Shown piece after piece: positions 8,518 through 17,001 of a DNA stretch of 64,000 nt. How positions within the stretch are numbered: position 1 is the first letter of the stretch; the number at the start of each line of letters is the position of its first letter. The DNA is from Pseudomonadota bacterium (GTDB lineage Bacteria; Pseudomonadota; Alphaproteobacteria; Rhizobiales; Xanthobacteraceae): contig JAEYAU010000184.1 in assembly GCA_023404705.1 (NCBI GenBank), positions 1 through 64,000 of the forward strand, given 5' to 3'. A model generated the notes under the pieces. The model saw nothing but the letters and a program-made list of their open reading frames with translations, had not been told where the DNA came from and searched no databases. The translations under genes were made by a program, and so were the position numbers.

Positions 8518-9291
8518 TCAGCGCTCCACGAAGGCCTTCTCGATCACGAAATGGCCGGGCTCGGAATGGCTGCCTTCGCTGAAGCCGCGCTCGATCAGCA
8601 GCGTGCGCAGATCCGCGAGCATGGCGGGGCTGCCGCACAGCATCAACCGGTCATTCTCCAGATCGAGGTCCGGCTTGCCGAGGTCGCGGAACAGCGTGCC
8701 CGACATGATCAGGTCGGTGATGCGGCCGCGGTTGCGGAACGGCTCGCGCGTGACGGTCGGATAATAGACGAGCTGCTTGCGCGCGAGCTCGCCGAAATAC
8801 TCGTTGTCCGGCAGCGCGCCGACGATGCGCTCGCCATAGGCGAGCTCCGCCACCTTGCGGCAGCCGTGCACCAGGACGACGCTCTCGAAGCGCTCGTAGA
8901 CCTCGGGGTCCTTGATGATGCTGACGAAGGGCGCGAGGCCGGTGCCGGTCGAGAGCAGATAGAGCGTGCGGCCCGGCAGCAGGTTGCCGTGAATGAGCGT
9001 GCCGGTCGGCTTGCGCCCGACCAGCACGATGTCGCCCTCGCGGATCCTTTGCAGCCGCGATGTCAGCGGGCCGTCCGGGACCTTGATGCTGAAGAACTCC
9101 AGCGTGTCCTCGTGGCTCGCGCTCGCCATGCTGTAGGCGCGCAGCAGCGGGCGGCCTTCCACCTCGATGCCCAGCATGGTGAACTGGCCGCTCTGGAACC
9201 GGAACGCGGAATCGCGCGTGGCCGTGAAGCTGAACAGGTCCTCGGTCCAATGGCGGACGGACAGGACACGCTCCTGATTGAAATTGCTCAT
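8518..9291 (-). CDS. fpr: Ferredoxin--NADP reductase
   Basis: 257 residues, the length of the bacterial subclass I/II Fpr enzymes. The FAD-binding signature RAYSMAS, the NADP-binding STGTGLAPFVSI segment and LMLCGSPAM are all in order, and the protein ends in FVER. The enzyme passes electrons between NADPH and ferredoxin or flavodoxin in the cytoplasm. The ATG at 9291 is preferred; a GTG two codons upstream is possible. No redox partner gene is adjacent. Confidence 0.92.
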   Translation of the reverse strand: MSNFNQERVLSVRHWTEDLFSFTATRDSAFRFQSGQFTMLGIEVEGRPLLRAYSMASASHEDTLEFFSIKVPDGPLTSRLQRIREGDIVLVGRKPTGTLIHGNLLPGRTLYLLSTGTGLAPFVSIIKDPEVYERFESVVLVHGCRKVAELAYGERIVGALPDNEYFGELARKQLVYYPTVTREPFRNRGRITDLIMSGTLFRDLGKPDLDLENDRLMLCGSPAMLADLRTLLIERGFSEGSHSEPGHFVIEKAFVER

Positions 9292-9507
9292 GGTCACCCG
9301 AGGAGGAGAAAAGGACGGCGGAGGCCTGCACGGCAGGCTGCGTCATGGCCCATTGCCATAGCGGTCCGCCATGACGGAAATCAAGCCCGCGGGGACCCTC
9401 ACCTTCAGTCACTCAGCGCCTGGCGTCTCCACGGCGTGGAATTCTGGCCGACGAGGCAATTGCCTCGCGCGGCCGCTGCGTCCAATCTTGCGGACCAACC
9501 AACGAGA

Positions 9508-9525
9508 GCGCGCCGCTCGGCGCGC
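9508..9525. other. GC-rich hairpin upstream of the hydratase gene
   Basis: GCGCGCC (9508-9514) and GGCGCGC (9519-9525) form a perfect seven-base-pair stem with a four-base loop, about 44 bases before the hydratase start. No T-run follows. It may affect the 5' leader of the hydratase transcript; no function is known. Confidence 0.4.
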
Positions 9526-9568
9526 GGGGGACCCTCATGAACTTGCGGATGATGGCCGCTCTCGGCCG

Positions 9569-10372
9569 ATGCTGACGGATGCCGAGATCGAGACAATCGC
9601 GACAGGCCTCGCGGAGGCGGAGCGCACGCGCAAGCAGGTGCGCATCCTGAGCCTCGACTATCCGCAGATGACCATCGAGGACGCCTATGCGGTGCAGCGC
9701 GCCTTCATCAAGCGCAAGCTCGCAGAAGGGCGCATCATCAAAGGCCACAAGATCGGCCTCACCTCGAAGGCGATGCAGAACGCGCTCGGTATCGACGAGC
9801 CCGACTCCGGCGTGCTGCTCGACGACATGTTCTTCTATGACGGCGCCGAAGTGCCGAGCGAGCGCTTCATCGCGACGCGCATCGAGGCGGAACTCGCCTT
9901 CGTGCTGAAGGCGCCGCTGCGCGGGCCGGACTGCTCGATCTTCGACGTGCTGAACGCGACCGATTATGTGACGCCCGCGCTGGAGATCCTCGACACGCGG
10001 GTGCAACGCATCGACCCCGAGAGCAAGAGCACGCGCAAGGTGGTCGACACGATCGCGGACAATGCCGCGAATGCCGCTCTGGTGATCGGTGGCCGGCCGG
10101 TGCGGCCGCTCGAGATCGACATTCGCTGGGTGGCGGCGCTGGTCTATCGCAACGCGCAGCTCGAGGAGACGGGTGTCGCGGCCGGCGTGCTCAATCATCC
10201 GGCGAACGGCGTAGCCTGGCTGGTGAAGAAGCTGCATCCGCTCGGCGTCGGCCTCGAGCCCGGGCAAGTGATCCTGAGTGGGTCGTTCATCCGCCCCATC
10301 GAGGCGCGCAAGGGGGACACGTTCCATGCCGATTACGGGCCGCTCGGCAGCGTGAGCTGCGTGTTCGTCTGA
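9569..10372 (+). CDS. 2-oxo-hept-4-ene-1,7-dioate / 2-oxopent-4-enoate hydratase family enzyme
   Basis: 267 residues, the size of HpaH/MhpD hydratases, with the conserved KGHKIGLTSKAMQ, ARIEAEL-like metal site (TRIEAELAFV) and LSGSFIRP blocks. The long IDEPDSGVLLDDMF segment is typical of the HpaH branch, which adds water to a 2-oxo-4-enedioate in meta-cleavage of homoprotocatechuate. An open frame continues upstream to 9371, but family similarity begins at MLTDAEIE (9569). The downstream RraA-like gene could supply the aldolase for the next step. Confidence 0.87.
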   Translation: MLTDAEIETIATGLAEAERTRKQVRILSLDYPQMTIEDAYAVQRAFIKRKLAEGRIIKGHKIGLTSKAMQNALGIDEPDSGVLLDDMFFYDGAEVPSERFIATRIEAELAFVLKAPLRGPDCSIFDVLNATDYVTPALEILDTRVQRIDPESKSTRKVVDTIADNAANAALVIGGRPVRPLEIDIRWVAALVYRNAQLEETGVAAGVLNHPANGVAWLVKKLHPLGVGLEPGQVILSGSFIRPIEARKGDTFHADYGPLGSVSCVFV

Positions 10373-10468
10373 GGAGACGCGCAACGCGGCCGATGACAGG
10401 CGAGGCCTTCACGCGCTATCTGGAACACCTGGAATCCGATCACCCGCAAGGCCAAAGGCGCAGTAGGC

Positions 10469-11188
10469 ATGAGCGAGCTCGACCCGAAGATCATCGCGGA
10501 CTTCAAGGCGACCAACACGGCGACGGTATGCGGCCGGCTGTTCCGGCGCGGCTTGCGCAATGTGCTGATCCGCAATGTGAAGCCGCTGCGCGCCTATGAC
10601 GGGCCGATGGTCGGCCCGGCCTATACGCTGCGCTATATCCCGGCGCGCGAGGACCTCGACGCCTTCGGCGTGAAGCCGGACTCCAACATCGTGCAGCGCG
10701 AGGCCTTCGAGCAGACGCCGAGCGGGCACGTGCTGGTGATGGACTGCCGCGAGGAGACGGATGCGGCTTGCTGCGGCGACATCCTGGTGTCGCGGCTGAT
10801 GGTGCGCGGCGGCGCCGGCATCGTCACGGATGGCGGCGTGCGCGACAGCGCGCAGATCGCAGGCTTCGCCATGCCGGTGTTTGCGGCGGCGCCGAGCCCG
10901 CCGGTCAACCGCGTGGTGCATCACGCGCTGGAGCATGGGCGGCCGATCGCCTGCGGCGGCGTCGCGGTCTATCCGGGCGACATCATGGTGGGCGATGCGG
11001 ACGGCGTCGTGGTGGTGCCGCGGCATCTGGCGGCCGAGATCGTGCGCGAGGCGCTGGAGCAGGACGCCATGGAGGCCTGGATCGCCAAGCGCGTGCTCGC
11101 GGGCGCGCCGCTCGCGGGCAACTTCCCACCGAGCGAAGCCACGCTGAAGGAATACGAGGCCTGGCGCCTCCAGCAAGGGAAGGCGTGA
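10469..11188 (+). CDS. RraA-like / HMG-CHA aldolase family protein
   Basis: 239 residues. The signature GDILVSRLM...GGAGIVTDGGVRD, with the GxRD arginine and aspartate that hold the metal and substrate carboxylate, defines the RraA fold. The family contains both 4-hydroxy-4-methyl-2-oxoglutarate / 4-carboxy-4-hydroxy-2-oxoadipate aldolases and the RNase E inhibitor RraA. The position after a 2-oxo-acid hydratase, 96 bases downstream on the same strand, favours a pyruvate aldolase role here, which is inference. Confidence 0.83.
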   Translation: MSELDPKIIADFKATNTATVCGRLFRRGLRNVLIRNVKPLRAYDGPMVGPAYTLRYIPAREDLDAFGVKPDSNIVQREAFEQTPSGHVLVMDCREETDAACCGDILVSRLMVRGGAGIVTDGGVRDSAQIAGFAMPVFAAAPSPPVNRVVHHALEHGRPIACGGVAVYPGDIMVGDADGVVVVPRHLAAEIVREALEQDAMEAWIAKRVLAGAPLAGNFPPSEATLKEYEAWRLQQGKA

Positions 11189-11268
11189 CGCGCGCGCGTC
11201 ATTCCTTGCGCGGCCAATGCGGGCGCATCTCGCCCCACAATATGAACCCCGCGAACGGCCTTTCTCTT

Positions 11269-11333
11269 CCCTTGCGTCCCGCGCAAGGGGCCATGCGTTC
11301 CCCCCCTCTTCTACCCGCGACACCTCCTGTCGC
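11269..11333. other. Two tandem hairpins between the aldolase and MmgE/PrpD genes
   Basis: CCCTTGCG (11269-11276) pairs with CGCAAGGG (11282-11289), and GCGACA (11317-11322) pairs with TGTCGC (11328-11333). Both stems are perfect with five-base loops. The first may terminate the upstream transcript, though it lacks a T-run. The second sits about 40 bases before the next start codon. Confidence 0.4.
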
Positions 11334-11373
11334 ATGATGGCAGGAGCCTGGGCAGAACGAGGGGCGTGCACGC

Positions 11374-12726
11374 ATGAAAGAGTCCGCGGATGTCAGCCGG
11401 CAGCTCGCTCGCTTTCTCGTCGCCAGCACGCCGGCCGACCTGCCGGCTCGGGTCGTGCACGAGGCCAAGCGCTCGCTGCTCAACTTCCTGGGTTGCGCGC
11501 TGGGCGGCTGCCGCGATGAGGCGATGGAGCATGCCGGCGCCGTGCTGCTCCCGCTCGCGGGCCCGCCCGCCGCAACCGTGATCGGCCGACCGGAGCGCGC
11601 CGACATTCTCACGGCGGCGTTCCTCAATGCGGCAGCCGGCAACGTCTTCGACTTCGACGACACGCACATTCCGACCATCATCCATCCGACCGCGCCGGTG
11701 GCGCCCGTCGTGCTGGCGATCGCCGAGACGCAGCCGGTGAGCGGGCGGGATCTGCTGCATGCGCTGGTGCTCGGCATCGGCGTCGAGTGCCGGCTCGGCA
11801 ATGCGGTCTCGCCTGAGCACTATCGGCGCGGCTGGCACATTACCTCGACCTGCGGCGTGTTCGGCGCCGCTGCAGCTGCGGCCAAGCTGCTCGGCCTCGA
11901 TGCCAAGCATACGGTCTGGGCGCTCGGCAGCGCGGCGGCGCAATCCTCGGGCCTGATCGAGACGCTCGGCCATATGGCGAAGAGCGTCGGCGTCGGGCAG
12001 TCGGCGCGCGGCGGCCTCCTCGCGGCCCTGCTCGCGCAGAAAGGCCTCGCGGGACCGGACCGGCCGCTCGAGGGTCCGCGCGGCTTCGCGCATGTCATGG
12101 GCGACGGGCCGGATTTCAACGCGATCCTCCTCGCGCTCCATTCGCGCTGGGAGATCCTCGCCAACACCTACAAGCCCTATCCGTGCGGCGTCGTGCTCAA
12201 CCCGGTGATCGATGCCTGCCTCGCGCTCGCGCAGGAGAACGAGATCGCGGCGGAGCGCATCACGCGCATCACGGTGGCGGGACATTCGCTGCTGCGTGAG
12301 CGCACCGACCGTCCGAACGTCACGACCGGCCGCGAGGCGCAAGTGAGCGCGCAGCACAGCATCGCGGTCGCGCTGCTGCAGCGCGCGGCCGGCATCAAGC
12401 AGTTCTCCGACGCGGTCGTGAAGGATCCGGCCGTGCTGGCGCTGCGCGAGAAGGTGACGGTCATCGAGGATGCGAGCATTCCGGTGAGCGCCGCCGTGAT
12501 CACGATTGCACTGAACGATGGCTCCGTGCTCACCAAGCGTGTCGACGAGGCGCGCGGCAGCCTGGAGTGTCCGCTCACGGATGCGGAGATCGAGGCCAAG
12601 GTCGCCGATCTCGTCGCCTACGGTGCGCCAGGCGTCGATGCGAAGCGGCTGATCGATGCGGTCTGGTCGCTCGAGGACAGCCGCAATGCCGGCGAGATCA
12701 TGCGCCTGGCGCGACCGGCGGTGTAG
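11374..12726 (+). CDS. MmgE/PrpD family protein
   Basis: 450 residues, matching 2-methylcitrate dehydratase / cis-aconitate decarboxylase-like proteins. Visible family segments are GNVFDFDDTH, HPTAPVAP and the later YKPYPCGVVLNPVIDA block. The family dehydrates or decarboxylates tricarboxylic or other hydroxy acids; no prpB or prpC lies nearby, so this member is probably not part of propionate breakdown. It shares its strand with the hydratase and aldolase genes and may extend that catabolic set, but 185 bases with two hairpins separate it from them. Confidence 0.87.
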   Translation: MKESADVSRQLARFLVASTPADLPARVVHEAKRSLLNFLGCALGGCRDEAMEHAGAVLLPLAGPPAATVIGRPERADILTAAFLNAAAGNVFDFDDTHIPTIIHPTAPVAPVVLAIAETQPVSGRDLLHALVLGIGVECRLGNAVSPEHYRRGWHITSTCGVFGAAAAAAKLLGLDAKHTVWALGSAAAQSSGLIETLGHMAKSVGVGQSARGGLLAALLAQKGLAGPDRPLEGPRGFAHVMGDGPDFNAILLALHSRWEILANTYKPYPCGVVLNPVIDACLALAQENEIAAERITRITVAGHSLLRERTDRPNVTTGREAQVSAQHSIAVALLQRAAGIKQFSDAVVKDPAVLALREKVTVIEDASIPVSAAVITIALNDGSVLTKRVDEARGSLECPLTDAEIEAKVADLVAYGAPGVDAKRLIDAVWSLEDSRNAGEIMRLARPAV

Positions 12727-12730
12727 GCTT

Positions 12731-12852
12731 TGTAGGGCGGGTTAGCTCGACGAAAGTCGAGCGTAACCCGCCGGCTGACTCTCGATAGGCGCATGGGCGT
12801 GTTGATGGGCTTGCGGCGGGTTACGCCGCTGCGCGGCAAACCCGTCCTACGG
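12731..12852. repeat. Composite palindromic repeat R1
   Basis: The ends GTAGGGCGGGTT (12732-12743) and AACCCGTCCTAC (12839-12850) are inverted copies with one mismatch. Inside, GGGCGGGTTAGC... pairs with ...GCGTAACCCGCC, and a second similar unit lies inverted further on. The whole element fills the gap between two convergent genes. It is related in its ends to R2 (23585-23745) and R3 (46742-46824). Confidence 0.75.
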
Positions 12853-12856
12853 CCCG

Positions 12857-13534
12857 TCACGTGACCACTGGCAGCGCGACGATGTCGTATGCATGCGTGA
12901 GCTTGCGGCGGCGCACCGGATCCTCGAGCTCCATCTCGAAGCGCTCTGCCGGGCGGATGCCGCCGATGGCGCCGACGGTGCCGCAGAACATCACGGTGCC
13001 GGCTTTCAGCGCCGTGCTGCCGTCGTAGAGCGAGAGCAGGTTCGCGGGCGTGCGCATCCGCGCCAAGGGGCCCTCCTGATAGAGCACGCGCTTGCCGTCG
13101 ATCACGACATGCGCGCGGATGATCAGCTGGTCCCAGTGCTCGACGACGTCGGCGAAGCGCCAGAGATCGCGGCCGAGCACCTTGCCGCAGAGCTGCTTGG
13201 ACAGTGCGATGCCCATGGTCTCGGCCTTGCGGTCGGTGTGGTCCGAACCCACGCCCAGCCACATTCCGTCCGCGAGCGCGATGACAACCGGCTCGACCTC
13301 GCCCGAGGTGTCGGGGCCCAGGACTTCGAGCCGCGTCGCCTGCGTCACGCCGTTGACGCTGGTGCGATAGAACACCGGGACCGACGAGGGACGCGGCACG
13401 CCGAGGGCGGCAAGCTCCTCGATGTGATGCTCGAGGGCGGCCGTGTCGCGTCCGGTCCAGCCCGCGACGATCAGCGCGCTGAATTCGGCCTCGACGGTCC
13501 GGACCGTATCGGCATGACAAGCGAAGGTAAGCAT
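12857..13534 (-). CDS. DUF2848 family protein
   Basis: 225 residues with the layout of DUF2848 proteins, which resemble the fumarylacetoacetate hydrolase / hydratase fold: VFYRTSVNGVTQ, LEVLGPDTSGEVEPV, GVGSDHTDRKAE, and a FCGTVGAIGGIRPAERFEME block. Enzymatic activity of the family is not firmly known to me. The start may be ATG 13534 or ATG 13546 (four residues longer). It faces the MmgE/PrpD gene across repeat R1. Confidence 0.75.
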   Translation of the reverse strand: MLTFACHADTVRTVEAEFSALIVAGWTGRDTAALEHHIEELAALGVPRPSSVPVFYRTSVNGVTQATRLEVLGPDTSGEVEPVVIALADGMWLGVGSDHTDRKAETMGIALSKQLCGKVLGRDLWRFADVVEHWDQLIIRAHVVIDGKRVLYQEGPLARMRTPANLLSLYDGSTALKAGTVMFCGTVGAIGGIRPAERFEMELEDPVRRRKLTHAYDIVALPVVT

Positions 13535-13687
13535 CGGACGCCCCATGATCTGTAGCTGACACAGCCGAATGTCGGGTAGCGAACAAGCCTGGGCGAAAGC
13601 CGCACGAAAGTCAGCAGTGAAAATTCTTCGCTTCGTCAGCGACTTCCGAGCCTCACACCCCTGGTTAACTGTGCGCTCCGGCGCTCC

Positions 13688-13712
13688 GGAACCGAATCGG
13701 CACCTGCACGTT
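13688..13712 (+). promoter_or_regulatory. Candidate EcfG (general stress sigma) promoter
   Basis: GGAAC at 13688-13692, exactly 16 bases, then CGTT at 13709-13712. This is an exact fit to the alphaproteobacterial EcfG consensus GGAAC-N16/17-CGTT. Transcription would begin near 13719, giving a leader of about 20 bases to the ATG at 13739 that includes GAGGTG as ribosome binding site. Confidence 0.65.
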
Positions 13713-13738
13713 CCAGGTCGTGCCGAGGTGTCCCAGGA

Positions 13739-14146
13739 ATGACCGCATCCGTGCATACTCTGTTTCCCGAACCTGCGCCGCGGCGCGCCGCCGTGCTGGT
13801 GGTCGAGGATGAGATCATGGTCCGCCTGCTGGTCGCCGACGACCTGCGGGACGCCGGGCTGGTCGTGATCGAGGCGGCCAATGCCGAAGAGGCGCTTACG
13901 GTATTGCGCAGTTCGACATCCGTCGATCTCATGCTCACCGACATCCGCATGCCCGGCACACTGGACGGCCTCGCCCTCGCCTCCAAGGTGCGCGAGACCT
14001 GGCCCGACATGAAGATCGTGGTGGCCTCGGGTCACTTCCCGGAGCAACCGCGGCCCGAGATCGTGGACGCCACCTTCAGCAAGCCTTACGACACGGTCCG
14101 CTTGATCCGCCGCATCAAAGAGCTCATCTCCGGTTCCAGCCAATGA
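13739..14146 (+). CDS. Single-domain response regulator (receiver)
   Basis: 135 residues forming one CheY-like receiver with no output domain. All phosphorylation residues are present: the acidic pocket VVEDE (E23, D24, E25), the phospho-acceptor D68 in MLTDIRMPG, S97 in VVASGH and K115 in FSKPYD. It is preceded by a candidate EcfG promoter and overlaps the next receiver gene by four bases (ATGA). Stand-alone receivers of this kind are common in Hyphomicrobiales and often act as phosphate sinks or link to the stress response. No cognate kinase is adjacent. Confidence 0.9.
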   Translation: MTASVHTLFPEPAPRRAAVLVVEDEIMVRLLVADDLRDAGLVVIEAANAEEALTVLRSSTSVDLMLTDIRMPGTLDGLALASKVRETWPDMKIVVASGHFPEQPRPEIVDATFSKPYDTVRLIRRIKELISGSSQ

Positions 14147-14562
14147 GTTTCGAAGAGACTGTGTCGGACGCGCCGGCCGGCGCAGACTGCGTGCTCGTCG
14201 CCGAGGGCGAGGTGCTGGTGCGCATGATGATCGCGCAATATCTGCGCGACTGCGGCTACAAGGTGATCGAAGCGGCCAGCACCGAAGAAGCCGTCACGGT
14301 GCTCGATCATGGGGATCTCTCGGTCGACATCGTCCTGTCCGACGTCGAGATGCCGGGCCGGCTTGACGGCTTCGGCCTCGCCCAATGGGTGCGGCAGCAC
14401 AAGCCGGGCCTGCACGTGATCCTGGTCGGCACGCCGATGCGCGCCGCGGACGTCGCGGGCGATCTGTGCGAGAGCGGGCCGATGCTGAACAAGCCGTATG
14501 AGCCGCAGATCGTCGTCGACCGCATCCGACGGCTGATGGCCGAGCGGGCCGCGAAGAAGTAG
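14143..14562 (+). CDS. Degenerate single-domain receiver
   Basis: 139 residues, a close relative of the preceding receiver and translated from an overlapping start. The phospho-acceptor D67 (VLSDVEMPG) and lysine K117 (NKPYE) are kept, but the acidic pocket reads AEGE, so the central acid equivalent to D24 of its neighbour is glycine (G22). The switch serine/threonine position is also glycine (G96, with T97 beside it). Mg2+ binding and signal transmission are likely altered; it may work without phosphorylation or as a decoy. This is inferred from alignment by eye. Confidence 0.88.
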   Translation: MSFEETVSDAPAGADCVLVAEGEVLVRMMIAQYLRDCGYKVIEAASTEEAVTVLDHGDLSVDIVLSDVEMPGRLDGFGLAQWVRQHKPGLHVILVGTPMRAADVAGDLCESGPMLNKPYEPQIVVDRIRRLMAERAAKK

Positions 14563-14578
14563 CGCGCCGCAAGCTCTC

Positions 14579-16516
14579 CTAAGCCGCGCGTTTGCGTCGC
14601 CGCAGGAGCCGGCGCAGCAGACGGCGCTTGCCGGGCGTCTCCTTGAGATACACGTCGCTCACCAGCTTGGCGCGGCCGCGCCGGCGCTCCAGCACGATCT
14701 TGCGGTTGTGGAAGACCTCGAGCTCCGGCCGGTGGCCGACGCTGATCAGCGTCACCTTCTCGGGATGATCGCTGAGCAGAGCCATGAGGCTGTCCTGGCT
14801 CTCCGGATCGAGTGCGGCGGTCGCCTCGTCGAGCACGATGATGTCCGGGTGATGCAGGAAGATGCGGGCGAAGGCGAGCCGCTGCTTCTCGCCGCCGGAG
14901 AGCGTCTGGTCCCAGGGGGCCTCATCCTCGAGGCGCTCGACCAGATGGCCGAGGCCGACCCGGCGGAACGCCTTCGCAACCTCCTCGACGCTACGGCTGT
15001 CCGCGGCGTCCGGATAGGTCGCGGCACGACGGAGCGTCCCGATCGGGATGTAGGGCCGCTGCGGCAGCAGCATGAGCTTGGAGCCCTTCTGAACCTCGAT
15101 GTTGCCGTCGCCCCAGGGCCAGAGCCCGGCGATCGCCCGCACCAACGTGCTCTTGCCGGTTCCGGATTCGCCCATCACCAGCACGCGCTCGCCGGGCTGG
15201 ATGGCGACGTCGGTGTCCTCCACCACCGCGGTGCCGTCATCGAGTGTGACCGAAAGGTCGCGCAGGCGGATCGCGGCGCCCTCGCCCTCGCCGATCGTGA
15301 TCCTTCCTGCGGCCTCGCCTTCGCCGCGCTCCGCGCGCTCGAGGGCATCGAGCGACATTTCGAGCGAGGCGACGCGGCGCGCGGACGCGGTCCAGTCGGC
15401 GAGCTTGGGATAATTGTCGACGATCCAGTTGAACGCCGTCTGAACGATGCCGAAGGCGGAGGCCGCCTGCATCACTTGGCCGAGCGACATGGATCCGTCC
15501 AGAAACTTCGGTGCGCACAGGATGATCGGCAGCACCGGAGCGATGTAGCTCGAAGTCTGCGAGACGACGGTGGTCTTCATGGTCTGGAAGCAGATGTCGC
15601 GCCAGGTGCGCAGCACCTTGCGCAGCGAGCGATCGACGCCGGCGCGCTCCTCGGGCTCGCCCTGGATGATCGCGATGCTCTCGCCGTTCTCCCGCAGGCG
15701 CGTGAGCAGGTAGCGGAGCTCGGCCTCCGCCTGGTTCTTCTGCTCGGAGACCGTGACAAAGCGGCGGCCGATCACCAGCATCGCGCCGCTCGCGATCACC
15801 GCATAGAGGACCGCCGCGACGACGAGGAATCCCGGCACATGCACGTGAACGCCCGCAACCGTGAAGTCGAGCGAGCCGCCGATGGTCCAGAGCACGACGA
15901 TGAACGTGGCGGCGGAGAGGAATGCGTGGAGCACGCCGGTGACAAAGTCGACTGGCGACTCGGTGGCGATGCGCACATCGTCGGCGATGCGGTATTCGGG
16001 ATTCTGGTGATCGCCGCTCACCAGGTTGAGCTGGTAATAGCGGCCGGAGGCGAGCCAGCGATCCGTGATGGTGTCGGTGAGCCAGCGGCGCCAGCGGCGC
16101 TGCAGAGTCATACGCGCGAACACCTGCGTCACCATCACGGCGACGCTGGCCGCGAGGATCGCGAAATAGAGCCCGGAGAGAAACAGGACGGTCGGCGCGT
16201 CCTTCTTCTCCAGCGCGTCGAAGATCGCCCGGTTCCACAGGTTCATGCCGTAGGCGGCCGCGACGTTCAGCAGCAGGATGACGATCAGGCCGATGGAGAG
16301 AAACCAGGCGGTCTTGCGCCCGCGCCGGCCCCAGAAGCCGCGCGCGCTGCGCCAGAAGCGGCGGATCAGGTAGCGGCGGCGGAGCTCGTGAACGTCCTCG
16401 CCCTGCTCTTCCCGCGCCTTCACCTCGCTCTCGAACTGGGCGCTCTCCGCCGCGGGCGAAGGCTCGGACTCGGCGTTGGACGCCGCACTTTTGGGATCGT
16501 CCGATGGGTTCGTCAT
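14579..16516 (-). CDS. SbmA/BacA-like ABC transporter with fused ATPase
   Basis: 645 residues: a cytoplasmic N-terminal segment rich in acidic residues, a membrane domain of several helices (about 85-380), and an ATPase domain with GESGTGKST, LSGGEKQR and IIVLDEAT motifs. The membrane part carries the NPEYRIADDVR segment typical of the SbmA/BacA/ABCD-type family, which moves peptides, cobalamin or very long acyl compounds. The C-terminus is strongly basic (RRLLRRLLRRRKR). The ATG at 16516 is chosen over TTG 16567. It converges with the receiver pair 16 bases away. Confidence 0.88.
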   Translation of the reverse strand: MTNPSDDPKSAASNAESEPSPAAESAQFESEVKAREEQGEDVHELRRRYLIRRFWRSARGFWGRRGRKTAWFLSIGLIVILLLNVAAAYGMNLWNRAIFDALEKKDAPTVLFLSGLYFAILAASVAVMVTQVFARMTLQRRWRRWLTDTITDRWLASGRYYQLNLVSGDHQNPEYRIADDVRIATESPVDFVTGVLHAFLSAATFIVVLWTIGGSLDFTVAGVHVHVPGFLVVAAVLYAVIASGAMLVIGRRFVTVSEQKNQAEAELRYLLTRLRENGESIAIIQGEPEERAGVDRSLRKVLRTWRDICFQTMKTTVVSQTSSYIAPVLPIILCAPKFLDGSMSLGQVMQAASAFGIVQTAFNWIVDNYPKLADWTASARRVASLEMSLDALERAERGEGEAAGRITIGEGEGAAIRLRDLSVTLDDGTAVVEDTDVAIQPGERVLVMGESGTGKSTLVRAIAGLWPWGDGNIEVQKGSKLMLLPQRPYIPIGTLRRAATYPDAADSRSVEEVAKAFRRVGLGHLVERLEDEAPWDQTLSGGEKQRLAFARIFLHHPDIIVLDEATAALDPESQDSLMALLSDHPEKVTLISVGHRPELEVFHNRKIVLERRRGRAKLVSDVYLKETPGKRRLLRRLLRRRKRAA

Positions 16517-16653
16517 GGCTCCGGCCCCGTCTGGCCCACCCGACCGGTGAGGCCCCGTGCCAGACAAGTTCTCAAAGTTCCATTGAGTTCCATTTCACGG
16601 CTTGCCCCCGCGGGTAGGCAGCCGTTTGAACCGTGCTGCGGCTCAGGCCAAGG

Positions 16654-16782
16654 TCACCACATGTGGCGAAAGATGTTCGTGGCGACGCGCACGACGGTCT
16701 GCATGTAGCGGCCGTCATACCAGTAGGTATCGACCGTGGTCGCCATCGCGAAGAGAGTCACGCTCCACATCACCACGCGCAT
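16654..16782 (-). CDS. Small protein of 42 residues, possibly membrane-associated
   Basis: A short gene between the ABC transporter and the DUF1236 gene. The protein runs from MRVVMWSVTLFAMATTVDTY to a C-terminus ending in NIFRHMW, with a hydrophobic N-terminal third and a central YWYDGRYMQ stretch. GGGGA lies nine bases before the ATG. I recall similar tiny proteins with a TTVDTYxYDGRY core in other Hyphomicrobiales, but I could not check this. Function unknown. Confidence 0.6.
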   Translation of the reverse strand: MRVVMWSVTLFAMATTVDTYWYDGRYMQTVVRVATNIFRHMW

Positions 16783-16948
16783 TGCACAGCATCCCCGTTC
16801 ATGCGCTGTGAAACTGCGCCACGCGCTTTAACGGAGGGCTAAACGGCTCCTTCGCAATTGACACGCTGCCCTATCGGCAGCGCGGCCTTCCGGCGTGGTC
16901 AAGATTTCCTTGCCCGCGCCGCACAGCCTTTAGTCATTTGCGCGCGCA

Positions 16949-16981
16949 GGAACATCCCGGACGCCGCGCCCGGGATGTTCC
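16949..16981 (-). terminator. Strong hairpin after the DUF1236 gene
   Basis: GGAACATCCCGG (16949-16960) and CCGGGATGTTCC (16970-16981) form a perfect 12-base-pair stem with a nine-base loop, 20 bases past the stop codon of the DUF1236 gene. No T-run follows on the minus strand, so termination or mRNA 3'-end protection are both possible. Confidence 0.5.
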
Positions 16982-17001
16982 GCGAAACGTGTCGCAGGTG
17001 A

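Noticed and set aside
12857..14143. A 428-codon version of the DUF2848 gene
   Set aside because: The extra N-terminal part is antisense to the first receiver gene and has no family similarity; the domain starts at MLTFACHAD.
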